Below, piece after piece: positions 46,201 through 56,900 of a DNA stretch of 64,000 nucleotides (position 1 is its first letter; every line of letters starts with the position of its first letter). This DNA comes from Litoditis marina (lineage: Eukaryota; Nematoda; Chromadorea; Rhabditida; Rhabditidae), in NCBI GenBank assembly GCA_964036275.1, contig OZ038434.1, positions 30,590,947 to 30,654,946 on the forward strand, given 5' to 3'. The position numbers and the translations under genes are program-made. The notes beneath the pieces are model-generated. The model made no database searches, was not told the origin of the DNA, and was given only the letters and a program-made list of their open reading frames with translations.

Positions 46201-49200
46201 AAATAACATAACTTATAGTTAGCTCTTAATTTCTCTTGCTAGTTTTGTATCTATCTATCTGTCTGGCGCTGTCCCTCAATCTATATACGAAGCCTTCCTT
46301 CTGTTGATGCTCACCTCGTCGCCTTTTCAGAATCGGTCTCCTTCGTGACGTCATCTTTTTTCCTGATGACGTCATCAGATGAACTTGGCACTCCGCCAGA
46401 ACCGGCCGGTCGTTGTTCGATAAAACGACGAACAGACGAAACGAAATCGTCGTCATCCTGAAATAAGTTAGATGAACAACAAGATTTATATCATAACAAT
46501 ATAATATGAATCATTAGAATAACAAATAAAGAGGATAAAACTCCTGAAAACAGTCATAAGATGTTTTTACCACTATAAGACCAAAAAAATGCGGTCGGCT
46601 TCCTATTTTGGAGAACAAATACGTCATACTAGTTTGTGACCACAAACTTACCAACACAAAAACCGTTCACGCTCATACTATAGTCGTCGCCAACGGAAAG
46701 GCGGGGGGGGGGGTACTGTATATCTCACTTTCCGCTGTGTAAGCACACATGTCCTCGATTCCAAAGCTTACGAGATATGTACTCTAATAGCGCAGTGGTT
46801 AGCGCCCTGCTACGAATCTTTTGCTCGCGGGTTCGATTCCGGCGATAGACAGACACTTATAAATTTCGCACCCACTATAATGTTTATATCACCTAGGCAG
46901 TACTTCCAAAAAATGATAGTTTACTGTTACTACCGAATCACCACGGACTTCCTAATGTTGACCAAATTTATATGATAAAACTCAAAAAAGCCCAAAAAAG
47001 ACTGAGAAAACCTCTCCGGAGACGTTTCAGAAAAAGACTCACTTTTTTAACTCTCTGCATCTCTGCCCTCTCTTCATCATCCATGGTATCATCTTCTCCC
47101 AAATCGCCATGTTCCGCTACCTAAAAGAATATTATGAATGATAATAGCATACGAATAATATTAACACATAAATAGGAGCACATAAATGATGAGTTTGTAG
47201 CCTTTCAAACCCCTTTTGCAATTTTGTATTCCATTATCTTTCGCATTGAGTTTTGGGTTTGCTTGGGTTCTTTCCCGTATTCATGTATAAATACATTTGG
47301 TGAACAACAAAAGTAACGGGGTAGTAACGGAGTACAAAAGTGACGCAGTTCTACAAAAGTGACGAAGTTTTATTATCATTTTAGTAACCTAGGCGTTAAT
47401 AGCAGTTAAGCGCGTGAATATGACCATTTCAGTGTGAATGTGTTTAGAAACGTTTTCCGCACTCTTGGTCGTACTTCAGCCAGCTAACTTTGAACAAAGT
47501 TTCTTAGATAGTCCGTTACTTTTGTGAAACTCCGTTACTCTTGTTCACCGCTACTTCTGTTGTTGGCCATTTCATTTGAATCTTTCGTCCAATGAATACA
47601 TACACCAGTAAGGTTGTCCAAATAGTCAGAAAAATTCAAAAAACGGACTATTTTTTCACCGAAAAGAAGAAAATCGGCCTACTTTTGATGAGGAACTATA
47701 AATTTTCACATGTCCACATCTGAAAACGGACTACTTTCTGTTGCTTAGTCAGAGCTTACTGGTGTTTGAATGAATAATCTCACTTCTATACCAAATAGTT
47801 ATGTTTGAGCTTTATTACTAGCTGTACGGGTCGCCATTAAAATGCCGTGCCCAGTGGGAGTCGAACCCAGGCCATACTAAAGTGCAACGTGCCAGCGCGC
47901 AGCTAAACACCAGACTACTCGCCTTATTTAAACGATTTTTTTCAGTAAAAACTTGGTGGAAACTTCAGCCCTAGCAGTCGGCAGCACGATCGATAATCAC
48001 ATTTTCCATGTTGCTGCTGTACTGCCGGAGTTGTCAGCAAACATTATGGACCCTGCCTAGAATGCACCCAATACCCAAAGGGAGCGAAAAATACCAACAA
48101 TCATACACCAGTAAGGTGCGACTAAGCGACGAAAGTTAGTCCGTTTTCAGATGTAAACACGTGAAAATTCAGGATTTTGCATCAAAAGTAGACCGATTTT
48201 CATCTTTTTGACTGATAAGTAGTCCGCTTTGCGAATTTTTCTGACTATTCTGACAACCTTGCGGGTGTATGCCAACAATCAATGAAAATCACCTTCAACG
48301 CGTGAAGTTTCCGCAACACCGGCCGTATATCCTCCACAATTTCAATCGATACCGTCGGTTTCTTGGAATCAGCTGTTTCGGGGCGAGGCGGCATCACACG
48401 GGGGTCAATCACGTACTTCTTTGCTGGAAACAAATTGGTCAGTCCAACGAGAGGTGTCTTCAATCTACTCGGTACTTTATTGTGTGAAAGCATGAAACGT
48501 GGAAACTGTAGCGATCATTCAGATAGTGTTCACATTTCCCAACTGGACTCGTTGGCAGCGTGCCAAAACTTTGGGAGATTGTTATTTAGAGAGGACATAT
48601 ATCTAACAGAAAGTTTCCTTGCATACGGATTGTAACGAAGGGAAAGAACCCTTCACATAAATTTCTACTGCTCTGAAATATTTCAACGTGTTCAAAAACT
48701 GCCTTGAAATTTTATTGACAAGCTGCCCAAGTCCAGTTAGGAAATGTGCGAACTATACATTACACGTGATCGCAAACTTCCGGTACAGCACGGCGTAACC
48801 AATACGTACTTTCTAGCCATTTTGTATCTTGTTTGAGATTGAAACACGGAAAAGTATTGAAAACATAATAACTTTTTTACTAGGGTTGTTAAAGCCAACT
48901 CGAAATTCGAAAAAACTCGAAATTTCGAGTTTCGAGTTCGACTCGAAACTCGAAAAACTCGGTTTTTCTCAAAACTCGAAACCCGAAATTTCAAACTCGA
49001 TTAACAACCCTATTGTCTACCCACTCATTCTGTCCCCCTTTTCTCCGGTCAGCCAGAGGGGGTACTCGGTCAACTGGGCGCGGATAGTCGCCGCCATGTT
49101 GAAACACTCGACACAGCAGAACTTGTTGCGCTCCTTACACGTCTCGTAGATCTGAAAATACACACAGTAATATAGGCTCCGCTCTGTTCAAAGCAGGCCT

Positions 49201-51000
49201 ATCTACACGATGTATGTTATTCTTTACCGCTGTGTTTGAATGTAGTTTGATCGCGTTGCTTTCCCGTCGAAACTCAAAAGATCAAAATACAACGGCATCT
49301 CGACTACTCCATATAGGTCTAACTATACACTGCCCTATGTTATATCCACTACCTGGTACGTTTACAAGTGTAGATATTACAAGAGTTATCCTACAATTTT
49401 AAAAGTTAGCCTACTATACCTCAAACCAAAAACCTGTTTCCTCACCTAAAGTCTACGGACTTAAGGAAGGAGATACAAATTGCCTAGAAAACTCTCGCAA
49501 ACTTATATACTTCGAAAACTCCTCTACACAATAACCACTACAACTTTTTACTTTAGGGAGCTGGAATACACTTTGAACATGGAGAAAAAAGTAACAACAT
49601 ACCTTTCTATTCCTCAAATCAATATGATACTTCTGCGTGGATTTTCGTTCAATGTCCATGTCACACGTGGGAAAACCACACATTTTTGCCAAAAATCGTT
49701 CTTCAATCAAATCGTCCCAAGAGTTCTGGTCGAGGTAGGGAAGCTGAAAGAGAAGGCTTAGTTACAAATATCGTAAAATAATGTAAGAAAGAGGTTTACA
49801 ATCTCTCTCTTTCACTTCAACCCATGAGCTGGACCAATTTGTTGTCTATGAAATTGATTGAAAATCGGGTGTTCAATCTGGGTGATCAAACTACACACTT
49901 GGTTTAAAAGTGACGTTTTCACCAGGGAAGGCGCCTAATGTAGAACATAAGTTCTATATCTGTATTCAATGAAAATATGGTGCTTCAATGAAACACTCAA
50001 TAAAGTCGCCCTACGTCTACTTCAACCTCTTACCGTCTTACCGCCTTACCGCCCTTTCTCTCCCCTTCCTCCCATCTACCTCTCCTTCATAATTCTTCTC
50101 TTCGTCTTCATCCTCATCCCCCCTCTCTTTCTCCTCTCTATTTTTTCTTCTCTCTCTCTCCCGCTTCCTGCTCTAATCTCCACATCTTTTACTTTTTCAT
50201 CCCTTTCCTTCCCATCTCTCTCTCTACCCCCAACCCCCATCGCCCATTCCTTACCTCCTTCTCTCTCACTTTTTGACCCCCTGTTTATCTTACTGTTCTC
50301 TCTCTCTCTCTCTCCCTCCCTCTCTCTCTCTACCTTGCTCCTCAGCTCTTCATTATCAACTACTTCTGTCAATTCCACCACAGAATCGTGTACTTTCCTT
50401 CGAAGTTCCATCTCCTTTTTCACGCGAGCTTCGACTGCAGTTCGAGTGGCATCTGCAATAGAAAACATTAACAAACATAAAACTTTTAAACATTATACTT
50501 GAAAATAGAAAACATTCATAAACAGTATACTTTCACCCCCCCCCCCCAACCTATCAATGCTTTATTACGCAATCTAAATCGCCATTAAAAAAACTTCTTC
50601 ATAGTTTGATCCCGTAGCTTTTTCGCCCGAATTCAAAGATTATAATGGGGTGTGGGGTGTGTCGGCATCAAACTACAACAGAAAGGGATCCCCTTTCAAT
50701 CTGAGCTCTATGTTACCAACCGGTTACAAACTCAGGTAATCTAAGAAAAGGCTTACCAAAAACTCGGTTATGTTGACAAAACCCGATTAGATATAGTTTT
50801 AATTCATGTATTCACTCTACCAGGGTCGAAGTAGTAGTTCTAGCTCAAAAAGGGAGGAGGGGGTGAAAGTGCACTGTTCCCACAACTCGAAGTTAGAATA
50901 ACAAGGTTTTTGAACAATTAACAACAGCTTACTTACCATTCTCCTGAACCTCCTTCGAGAATTCCACCAACTTCCGTTCTTTCTCTGTTAACATTTCCAT
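40295..51000 (-). CDS. RPAP2/Rtr1-type RNA polymerase II CTD phosphatase
   Basis: Fourteen exons in continuous phase give 556 residues: 50937-51000, 50334-50452, 49603-49743, 49025-49151, 48293-48423, 47043-47120, 46315-46457, 45767-45886, 44937-45057, 43946-44076, 42420-42534, 41751-41833, 41178-41327 and 40295-40442. Residues 62-150 are the Rtr1/RPAP2 zinc domain: LIEERxxAKMCGFPTC (Cys83, Cys88), YHIDLRNRKIYE, then KFCCVEC (Cys120, Cys124) and YPLWL. This family removes phosphate from the RNA polymerase II C-terminal repeat, mainly Ser5, and shuttles with the polymerase. Upstream is a charged helix (VEARVKKEMELRRK). The middle (195-390) is low-complexity, acidic and Ser-rich; the C-terminal 160 residues are more ordered. 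The ATG lies on the acceptor CTTCCAG, so trans-splicing is likely. The donor of exon 4 (GTGGGT) was chosen because it fits a strong acceptor TTTGTTTCCAG at exon 5. Confidence 0.88.
40527..40866. mobile_element. C-rich foldback element, ACAATCACCCCCC family
   Basis: Second copy: GTACATTTGCCCCCCACC at the left, CGATTGTATATTTTTCCC at the right, TTTACTGCAGGCTTC in the middle. In the last intron of the RPAP2-like gene. Confidence 0.8.
42812..43596. mobile_element. GC-rich element with long inverted ends and TAA flanks
   Basis: Left end AGGCCCAAACATACTACGGG continues into GGCTGCGGGCGTCTGCGGGC; the right end is its reverse complement, finishing GTATGTTTGGGCCT. TAA lies on both sides (42809-42811, 43597-43599). 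A second GC-rich inverted block lies further in (about 42885-43060 and 43440-43520), and the centre is AT-rich. The 3-bp TAA duplication is typical of PIF/Harbinger-type elements. No transposase frame, so non-autonomous. In an RPAP2-gene intron. Confidence 0.85.
43675..43850. mobile_element. Foldback element, GGAGAAGATGCAGGCTTGAA family
   Basis: Second copy: AACCGATGCAACTTAAAATA on the left, GCCTGCATCTTCTCCGG then TTTTAAGCTGCCAGCG on the right. Confidence 0.7.
44148..44262. mobile_element. Foldback element, GATTATGTGGTCCAAT family
   Basis: CAGTCCTTTGAACTGCAATA and TTGGTCTACATAATCGTCCT face each other. Confidence 0.7.
44780..44884. mobile_element. Foldback element, ACCAGTAAGGT family, short
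   Basis: Left end CCCAGTAAGGTTCGACTATT, right end GACAGCTTTACTGGAGTGTG. Confidence 0.65.
44937..45290 (-). repeat. Tandem triplication of an acceptor-exon unit in the RPAP2-like gene
   Basis: On the minus strand, three successive units begin with nearly the same 24 nt (core TAGTTTGTACTTTGATC) ending in an AG acceptor, with exon-like starts at 45262, 45157 and 45057. Units 1 and 3 share GTTCGGT-like and CCAACTC-like exon bases (KFGPNSS versus KFGANSS). Units 1 and 2 share bases further on. Only the third unit (exon 44937-45057) stays open and keeps phase with both neighbours; the other two reach stops or lack a good donor. Confidence 0.75.
45427..45656. mobile_element. TTCCACCCA/GGTGAAACA foldback family copy
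   Basis: Left end TAGTCTGTTCCACCCACC, CCCTCTACAGTAATATG; right end CTGTAGAGGGACATCGATTG and GGTGAAACAGAGTATA. In an RPAP2-gene intron. Confidence 0.8.
45925..46065. repeat. CT microsatellite in an RPAP2-gene intron
   Basis: (CT)n on the plus strand about 40 bp upstream (in transcript terms) of the exon starting at 45886; in the RNA it is GA-rich. Confidence 0.9.
46679..46882 (+). mobile_element. tRNA-derived SINE-like element, best preserved copy
   Basis: Plus copy in an intron of the RPAP2-like gene. Head TATAGTCGTCGCCAACGG, A box TAGCGCAGTGGTTAGCGC, B box GGTTCGATTCCGG, tail CGCACCCACTATA. A run of G follows the head. Confidence 0.8.
47299..47552. mobile_element. Foldback element, GGTGAACAACAAAAGTAACG ends
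   Basis: Left tip GGTGAACAACAAAAGTAACG, right tip CGTTACTCTTGTTCACC, with further inverted pairs (CAAAAGTGACG against GTTACTTTTGTG). Single copy in this window. RPAP2-gene intron. Confidence 0.7.
47609..47764. mobile_element. Foldback element, ACCAGTAAGGT family
   Basis: Left end ACCAGTAAGGTTGTCCAAAT, right end CAGAGCTTACTGGTG; inner AAACGGACTA inverted. RPAP2-gene intron. Confidence 0.75.
47828..47935 (-). mobile_element. Degenerate tRNA-like sequence
   Basis: Minus strand shows TAGTCTGGTGTTTAGC and GGGTTCGACTCCCACTGG. The arms around the B box pair, but the rest is irregular, so it is read as a tRNA-derived repeat in an RPAP2-gene intron. Confidence 0.45.
48104..48272. mobile_element. Foldback element, ACCAGTAAGGT family
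   Basis: Left end ACACCAGTAAGGTGCGACTA, right end TCTGACAACCTTGCGGGTGT. RPAP2-gene intron. Confidence 0.75.
48533..48745. mobile_element. Repeat, CCCAACTGGACTTGTTGGCA family
   Basis: CCCAACTGGACTCGTTGGCA at the left and GCCCAAGTCCAGTTAGG at the right, with GAAAGTTTCCTTGCATACGG inside. RPAP2-gene intron. Confidence 0.75.
48884..49013. mobile_element. TCGAG-rich element, short copy
   Basis: Starts AGGGTTGTTAAAGCC and ends TTAACAACCCTA, with CGAAAAACTCG repeats between. It lies within a few bases of the chosen donor of the RPAP2 gene's exon 4. Confidence 0.8.
50040..50333. repeat. CT-rich tract in an RPAP2-gene intron
   Basis: Impure (CT)n/(CCT)n running up to the donor of exon 50334-50452; the intron RNA therefore starts with a long GA-rich stretch. 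Confidence 0.9.
50712..50800. mobile_element. GTAACC element fragment
   Basis: Short decayed copy with GTTACCAACCGGTTAC and AACCCGATTAGATATAG. Confidence 0.5.
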
Positions 51001-51012
51001 CTGGAAGGCAAG
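51001..51012 (-). promoter_or_regulatory. Likely trans-splice acceptor of the RPAP2-like gene
   Basis: The sequence TTGCCTTCCAG ends directly at the start codon. In nematodes an acceptor with no upstream exon at the ATG usually receives a spliced leader. The next gene on the strand ends 1.15 kb upstream, too far for a typical operon. Confidence 0.5.
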
Positions 51013-51039
51013 TTTTATACTCCAAAACTATCGGATCGT

Positions 51040-51250
51040 ACTGAAGAGAGAGAGAGAGAGAAAGAGAGAGTGAGGGAGGTAGAGAGAGAAAGAAGGATAG
51101 AGAAAGAGGGAGAGAGAGAGATAGAGAAAGGGAAAGAGGGAGAGCGACAGAGAGAGAGGGAGAGAGAGAGTATATGTAGAGATAGAGAGAGAGCGAGAGA
51201 GGAAAAAGAGAGAGGAGGCAAAGAAAAAGGAAAGGAAGAGAGAGAATTGT
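51040..51250. repeat. GA tract upstream of the RPAP2-like gene
   Basis: (GA)n on the plus strand, CT on the gene strand, ending 40 bp before the start codon. Possibly promoter-associated, but similar tracts occur elsewhere in the window. Confidence 0.9.
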
Positions 51251-52150
51251 CTATTTCGCCCACCGACTCTCAAACGAAAACAGATACCAAATAGTTGCAT
51301 TACTGTAACTCGTTTCAAAATTTCTGAGAAAAACTGTAAACCGGGACATCTTCATTAATCTCTGAGAGATCTGATCTTACACAACCAAACTGAGTATTTC
51401 ATACACCGAGCATCGTTTCATACCTAAATCACATTGTATAACTATGCTGTAAAACTAGATGGGCTTGAATACCATAAGTGACGAGTACAAATATATTGAT
51501 TATTCTAAATAATCCAGTGTTCAAAGAAAACTTGTTTCACGAGTGCAAAACATGCGTATTGATTGACAATTACCAGCCTTGCTCTGAACACTGGGCGCGA
51601 ACATGTACACATATTAAATCACATCCAAAATCACATATATCTTCGAAAATTGTTCTACATTAGCTCATTACTACACTAAAATCTTTTCAAATGGGTAAAA
51701 AATAGCATAAAACAGATGAAGTTATCACATAATAAGCAATGAGTATAAGTGAATTTCACAAACAAAAACACAGAAGCTTTTAATCATTATTGAACATATG
51801 ATATAATTTCTGTCTCATACCCTTAACTGCTCTCTGTAAAACAAGCCCAGCTTACAGACATTAAGCCACTTCCACGATCGATAACCATGTTTCACGTGAC
51901 ACCTGTCGCTCTCTTACTCAAGTTTGCTACAAAAAATGGTGATCGCTCTCTCAATCTCAAAATTTTACTTTTCCAGGAAAGTACTTCGACTGTCAGATAT
52001 TCATATCACAAGACTAGAACAAAACACCTACACGCACTTACTATACAATTCTCTAAGACTGAGAACTGTCACTAAAACCAGCGCTCTCGCTCTCTCAAAA
52101 TCACGTACTATTTCGCTTGTCTCTAGTTTACTATGGAAAACAATGAAAAA

Positions 52151-52421
52151 TCAATATTTTCCCGAGCAGAACTCGAAAATATTGCGAACTCTCTCGGACA
52201 GAGACACGTTTCCGTGCATTCTGAACGGCGAGTGGGAATGAGAATGAGATGATGACGTAGTCGAATCTGTGACGTCATCTTGCGTGGGATACGAGGGGGC
52301 GTGGCCACGCCTCCGCTGGATCAGATCGTGGGTGGTCACGCGGGATGAGATCTGAAACAGGGGGTTGTTTAGAGAGGGTGGGAGAGGGTGGGAGAGGGAG
52401 AGAGATAGAGAAAGAGAGGAA

Positions 52422-52489
<68 letters not shown>

Positions 52490-52638
52490 GAGACATAGAG
52501 AGAGGGGAAGAGACAAGAGAAGAAATGTGAGAGTGAGAAAGGGGTGGAAAATGAACGAGCGGGAGAGACAAGAAGGGAAAGACAATAAGTAGAGACGAGA
52601 AAAACAAAAAGAGAAAGTGAGAGTAAGAGAAAAAATGA

Positions 52639-52725
<87 letters not shown>

Positions 52726-53279
52726 AAACCTGGTAACACTGCTGGAAGAACAGCATAGACAATGCGAATGCGTGGAACATGGCCAGCAGCGCGGTGATGA
52801 TGAGGAAACAGTGTCTCAGCAGCAGATGATCTGAAAATTATCAGCATCATGAAAGAAGCAGTACAGTTTGTTCCACCCACTTATAATCCTCTACAGTAAT
52901 CTGCTACCTCTTCCAGGTCAAAGTTTGGTATATTAGCGTGTTCAGACTTCTCAAAATGTTGATATATGGGTTCTGCATGTTTACTAGTTTACTACTACTA
53001 ACTCTGAAAATTTGAAACCAAAGTAGTAAGTACTGACTTTTTCATTAAAAAACAACCCCTTGAACAATTGACGGATTACTGTAGGAGTACATCGATTGGT
53101 GAAACAGACTAAACACTAATTACTTAACTGCCTGACTGGCTATATAACTACTAAAACTGCTAACCATCTCAGAGAAGTTTCTTGTGAGTAATAGTAATGT
53201 TTAATCGGGGTTGTCAGTAACAGACACCACCCCAAAAATTTATGGTGTGCACTGATGTGGAATGTATGAATCGATACTA

Positions 53280-53315
<36 letters not shown>

Positions 53316-53339
53316 CTCTCTCTTCGTCTCTCTCTATCA

Positions 53340-53373
<34 letters not shown>

Positions 53374-53901
53374 CTGTTCTCCCTACATCAACTAAATCTA
53401 TGAACCGGTTTCATGACGGAAACTCACCGAGACTATAGTCGCGTACGATAGTGGCCGACAGATGAATAACGGCGCCCGAATAAACGACCGAAGAAGCCGC
53501 GACACAGAATACGAAAATGACAAAATCGCGGAGATTCCGTTTTGTGACGCAATTGTGCAGCCACGGACAGTGGTGGTCGAAACCACGGACACAGCTGAAA
53601 ATAGAGGGCACCGTAAGACTCGGCGGCGTTTATACAGTCTTCATTCTATCAACGAAGACATCTAACCACCCTCTAGAACAGAAAAATGAGGCTTTTTGAA
53701 TTAACAGGTCTCCAAAAGTCGTTCGGTTGTGCCTATACAATCAACACTGTAAGCGTCCACATAGACACGACAATGACTACAAACCGTGCCGATCACACAC
53801 CACTCGCGACTTCTACTTTTCATAAAAATTAGTTCGCAACCCTCCATCTTATAAGAGACCTTGGCGGTGTATGCGACCATGACTGTACACAACTTAAAAT
53901 A

Positions 53902-53932
<31 letters not shown>

Positions 53933-56900
53933 AAGTATTAATATTATATAAAACGTACCGATTACAGACAGCGCAGTGCTTCGATCCGTCCGATCTATCC
54001 ACCCAACACGTGAAACAGTAGTTCAGTCGAGGAGTTAACGACTCGACGGCTGTCACGAAGGAATCAGCTGTCAGGGAGGGCGCGACCACTCCCGGATCAC
54101 CAAAGTACAGTCTGGAATGGATGAAAATGAAATACTATATTCTTATATAGTTACAATATAAACGGATAGTGGAGAGAAAGAGATTGGTACGTTTTTACCC
54201 CAGACACGACCATTTGATCTTCCCTGGGGCTCTTGGGGCTCCTGAGTGTGGTCTGTGGTAGGAAGAAACTTCGATGAATATAAAAATTCGGGAAAGAAGA
54301 GAACCACATCGCTGGAGAAAGTTCACATTTCGAACTGTTCGATTTTCTGGGAAGGAGACGTTCAACCCCTGACCCCTCCAACCGAGACTACAAAACATAT
54401 ATTTTCGAAGAGGGAAAAAAATCGATTGCCGATCATCCTACTAACCTTGCAAGAGACAGAAAGAGCACAAACATAATACAGAAAAACGAAATCTGCAGCC
54501 ACCAGGGAGCGAACCAATGCACTTGAAATGACCTGAAAATGGGAATCGGAACTGAGCTGAATGTCTATACTCTATACCTAATAACTCTCCATGGTCCATA
54601 AGAAGCAGATAGGGTTACTAACTTTCATTTATTCATCTACATTAAAAAACTCGCTCATCAGAGAAAGCGAAAATAGGCAAGGTGGAAAAAATGAGATAAG
54701 ATCGTGTCGTTATTGTCAATTGTGTGAGTAGGGCTTGATGAAGTTTGAATTCAAAACTCAACCCAGCCCAAGATTTTTCATGCAAGTTAGGAACCAGACA
54801 CCAGTAAAGTTGATAGATGATAGAATAGCCACGAACAATTGAAAAAGGGTAACTTTTCGCCAATATCGAGAAAAATGGCCTCTTTTGAAGCGAAATCATG
54901 AACTTTGACAGATATCAGTCGATAATGGTTTAATTTTTACTTGTATATGTTTGTAACAAACCAGAAAACTCACGAAACTGACCATGTGACGATCATAACG
55001 CATGGCTCGGCTACCGTAATCCCGATCGGGATGAGACTCGCGTGCGATCCATGCATATCGATTTGTACCGTACACCCGATCACGATTATCAGTATCAACA
55101 CCAGCATAGACGCTATTCCGTAGTGGAACAAATAGAAGAGGAGGCCGGCCAACGACAGGACACAACCTGCAAATTTGCAAATTAAATATGACAAAAAGCA
55201 TATAGGACTTTTCCATCAAAAGTTCTTTTTCTGTTCCGAAACAAAATGTAATTTTCCAACGCGGAAATTATACCGCTTTCTATTGCCAAACTTACACTTT
55301 CTTCCATAACAGAAAAAGAATGATACACTATAATTTTCGGAGATCTTTTCATGCAAAAACCTTCATACTACCCTAGCTCTCTAGCACAAATGTGCAACAC
55401 TTGACTGAGCCGCCGAGCCAATCTGCTCAATCCATATTTCCCTAATAACGTTCGCGCATCCGCCTTTTCAAAGTCATATGCCGCTAAGGGTCTTTCAATC
55501 CTCCTGAAATCTCGCGATACCCCTTTTTTGATTTTTGAGTTGCGACCCATTCATACTGTGATTTTCATCACTCTTTTTCTTGATGTACGCCATCGGTGTT
55601 TGGATTAGAACATAGAAAAATCAACAAACCTGGCAGCACAAACTGTCCCACTTTCCGGAACCGTTTCAAACGATGGAAACAGGACTGGGACTGTAAACCC
55701 TGGCGGCGCGCACCCTCCTCCAGCATGGCTGTAAACGGCGAGATATATACTCTTCGTCAATTGTACCGTCACGATCACGTGAAACATGGTAAACACAGCA
55801 GAGCTCAGAAACGTGCAAGGACAAAGTGCACGATTCCTCATTAGAATACTAACTTAACGTGTCTATTCAAGTTACTTCTAGTATATATTTGACCTACTTT
55901 TTTGGCAAACCTTTTCTGGGTTAGCTATCGGTAAGCTGAACCAAAACAAAGCTGTTATCATACCTGCTAGCACAGAAAAGGTTGAGAGAAAAACAATTCT
56001 GCCGATTTCCAGTAGCATAAGCACATAAGCTGATAGCGGAAACCGAACCGCGCTAACTGTCTCCCAACAAATATCTATAGTACGTGCCGAATTTAGAAAT
56101 GATGATCCGCCTCATATGGGACTCGAATCGGGTCCAAAAGTTTGGTACGCTAACTACTACACCAATGGGGCTTATAGCAACGCTGTTGACGAATCGTATT
56201 CATGTGTTCTTACACAGCACAAAGTGAGACATACAGTATACCTCGGCCTTTCTTTAAGCGAAAACTATCTATAGTCTGCGAAGTTATGACAAGTTTAGCC
56301 ATGTACGCGTTCAACACACTTACCGATTATCCGCTGATTCCTGTTGTTTCTAGCGATATCCATGGCCGTTTCGTGTTGTTTGTTCTTGACAGAAACATCC
56401 GCACCGCCCTCTACTAATTCGCTGAAAACAAACAAATACTGAAAATGAACATAATTACCAAATAGCCAAGCTTGCCCTCTTGCCCACCAAGTTTGTGAAA
56501 TCGTGCACTTCAGGTGAATGCATGTACGAATGGCTCACCCATGCCTATCTCCACCACCCTCTACGGACATTCCTTCTACGGTTCATATTGAGCATGTGTA
56601 TTGTACAATGGGAATGCAGTGACAAACGGATTGAATAGGTCGTACACAAATTTATTATTATTTTTATATACGAAGCCTATTCAGCTTTGAAACATCTAAA
56701 GCTAACGACATTATCCGAGAGATGAGCAAGAAAACTAACATAACCGCGGTGTAGTTTCGCTCCTGAGCGGCAAGATGGAGTGCGGTGTTCCCCTAAAATA
56801 TCACAAAACATATAAATGATAATATTTGAAACCAACAACAAAACGGCATAAGATACAAAGATGTGACTATGCCACAAAGATGAACATGGTTTTTCGGTTC

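Noticed and set aside
49969..50502. 177-codon plus-strand open frame
   Set aside because: Low-complexity Leu/Ser/Pro from the CT tract, antisense to a good RPAP2 exon; no splice or start context.
52151..52880. Long Leu/Ser-rich open frames of about 200 residues on the minus strand
   Set aside because: They run through CT microsatellite translated as Ser-Leu repeats; only their ends overlap true DHHC exons in one frame.
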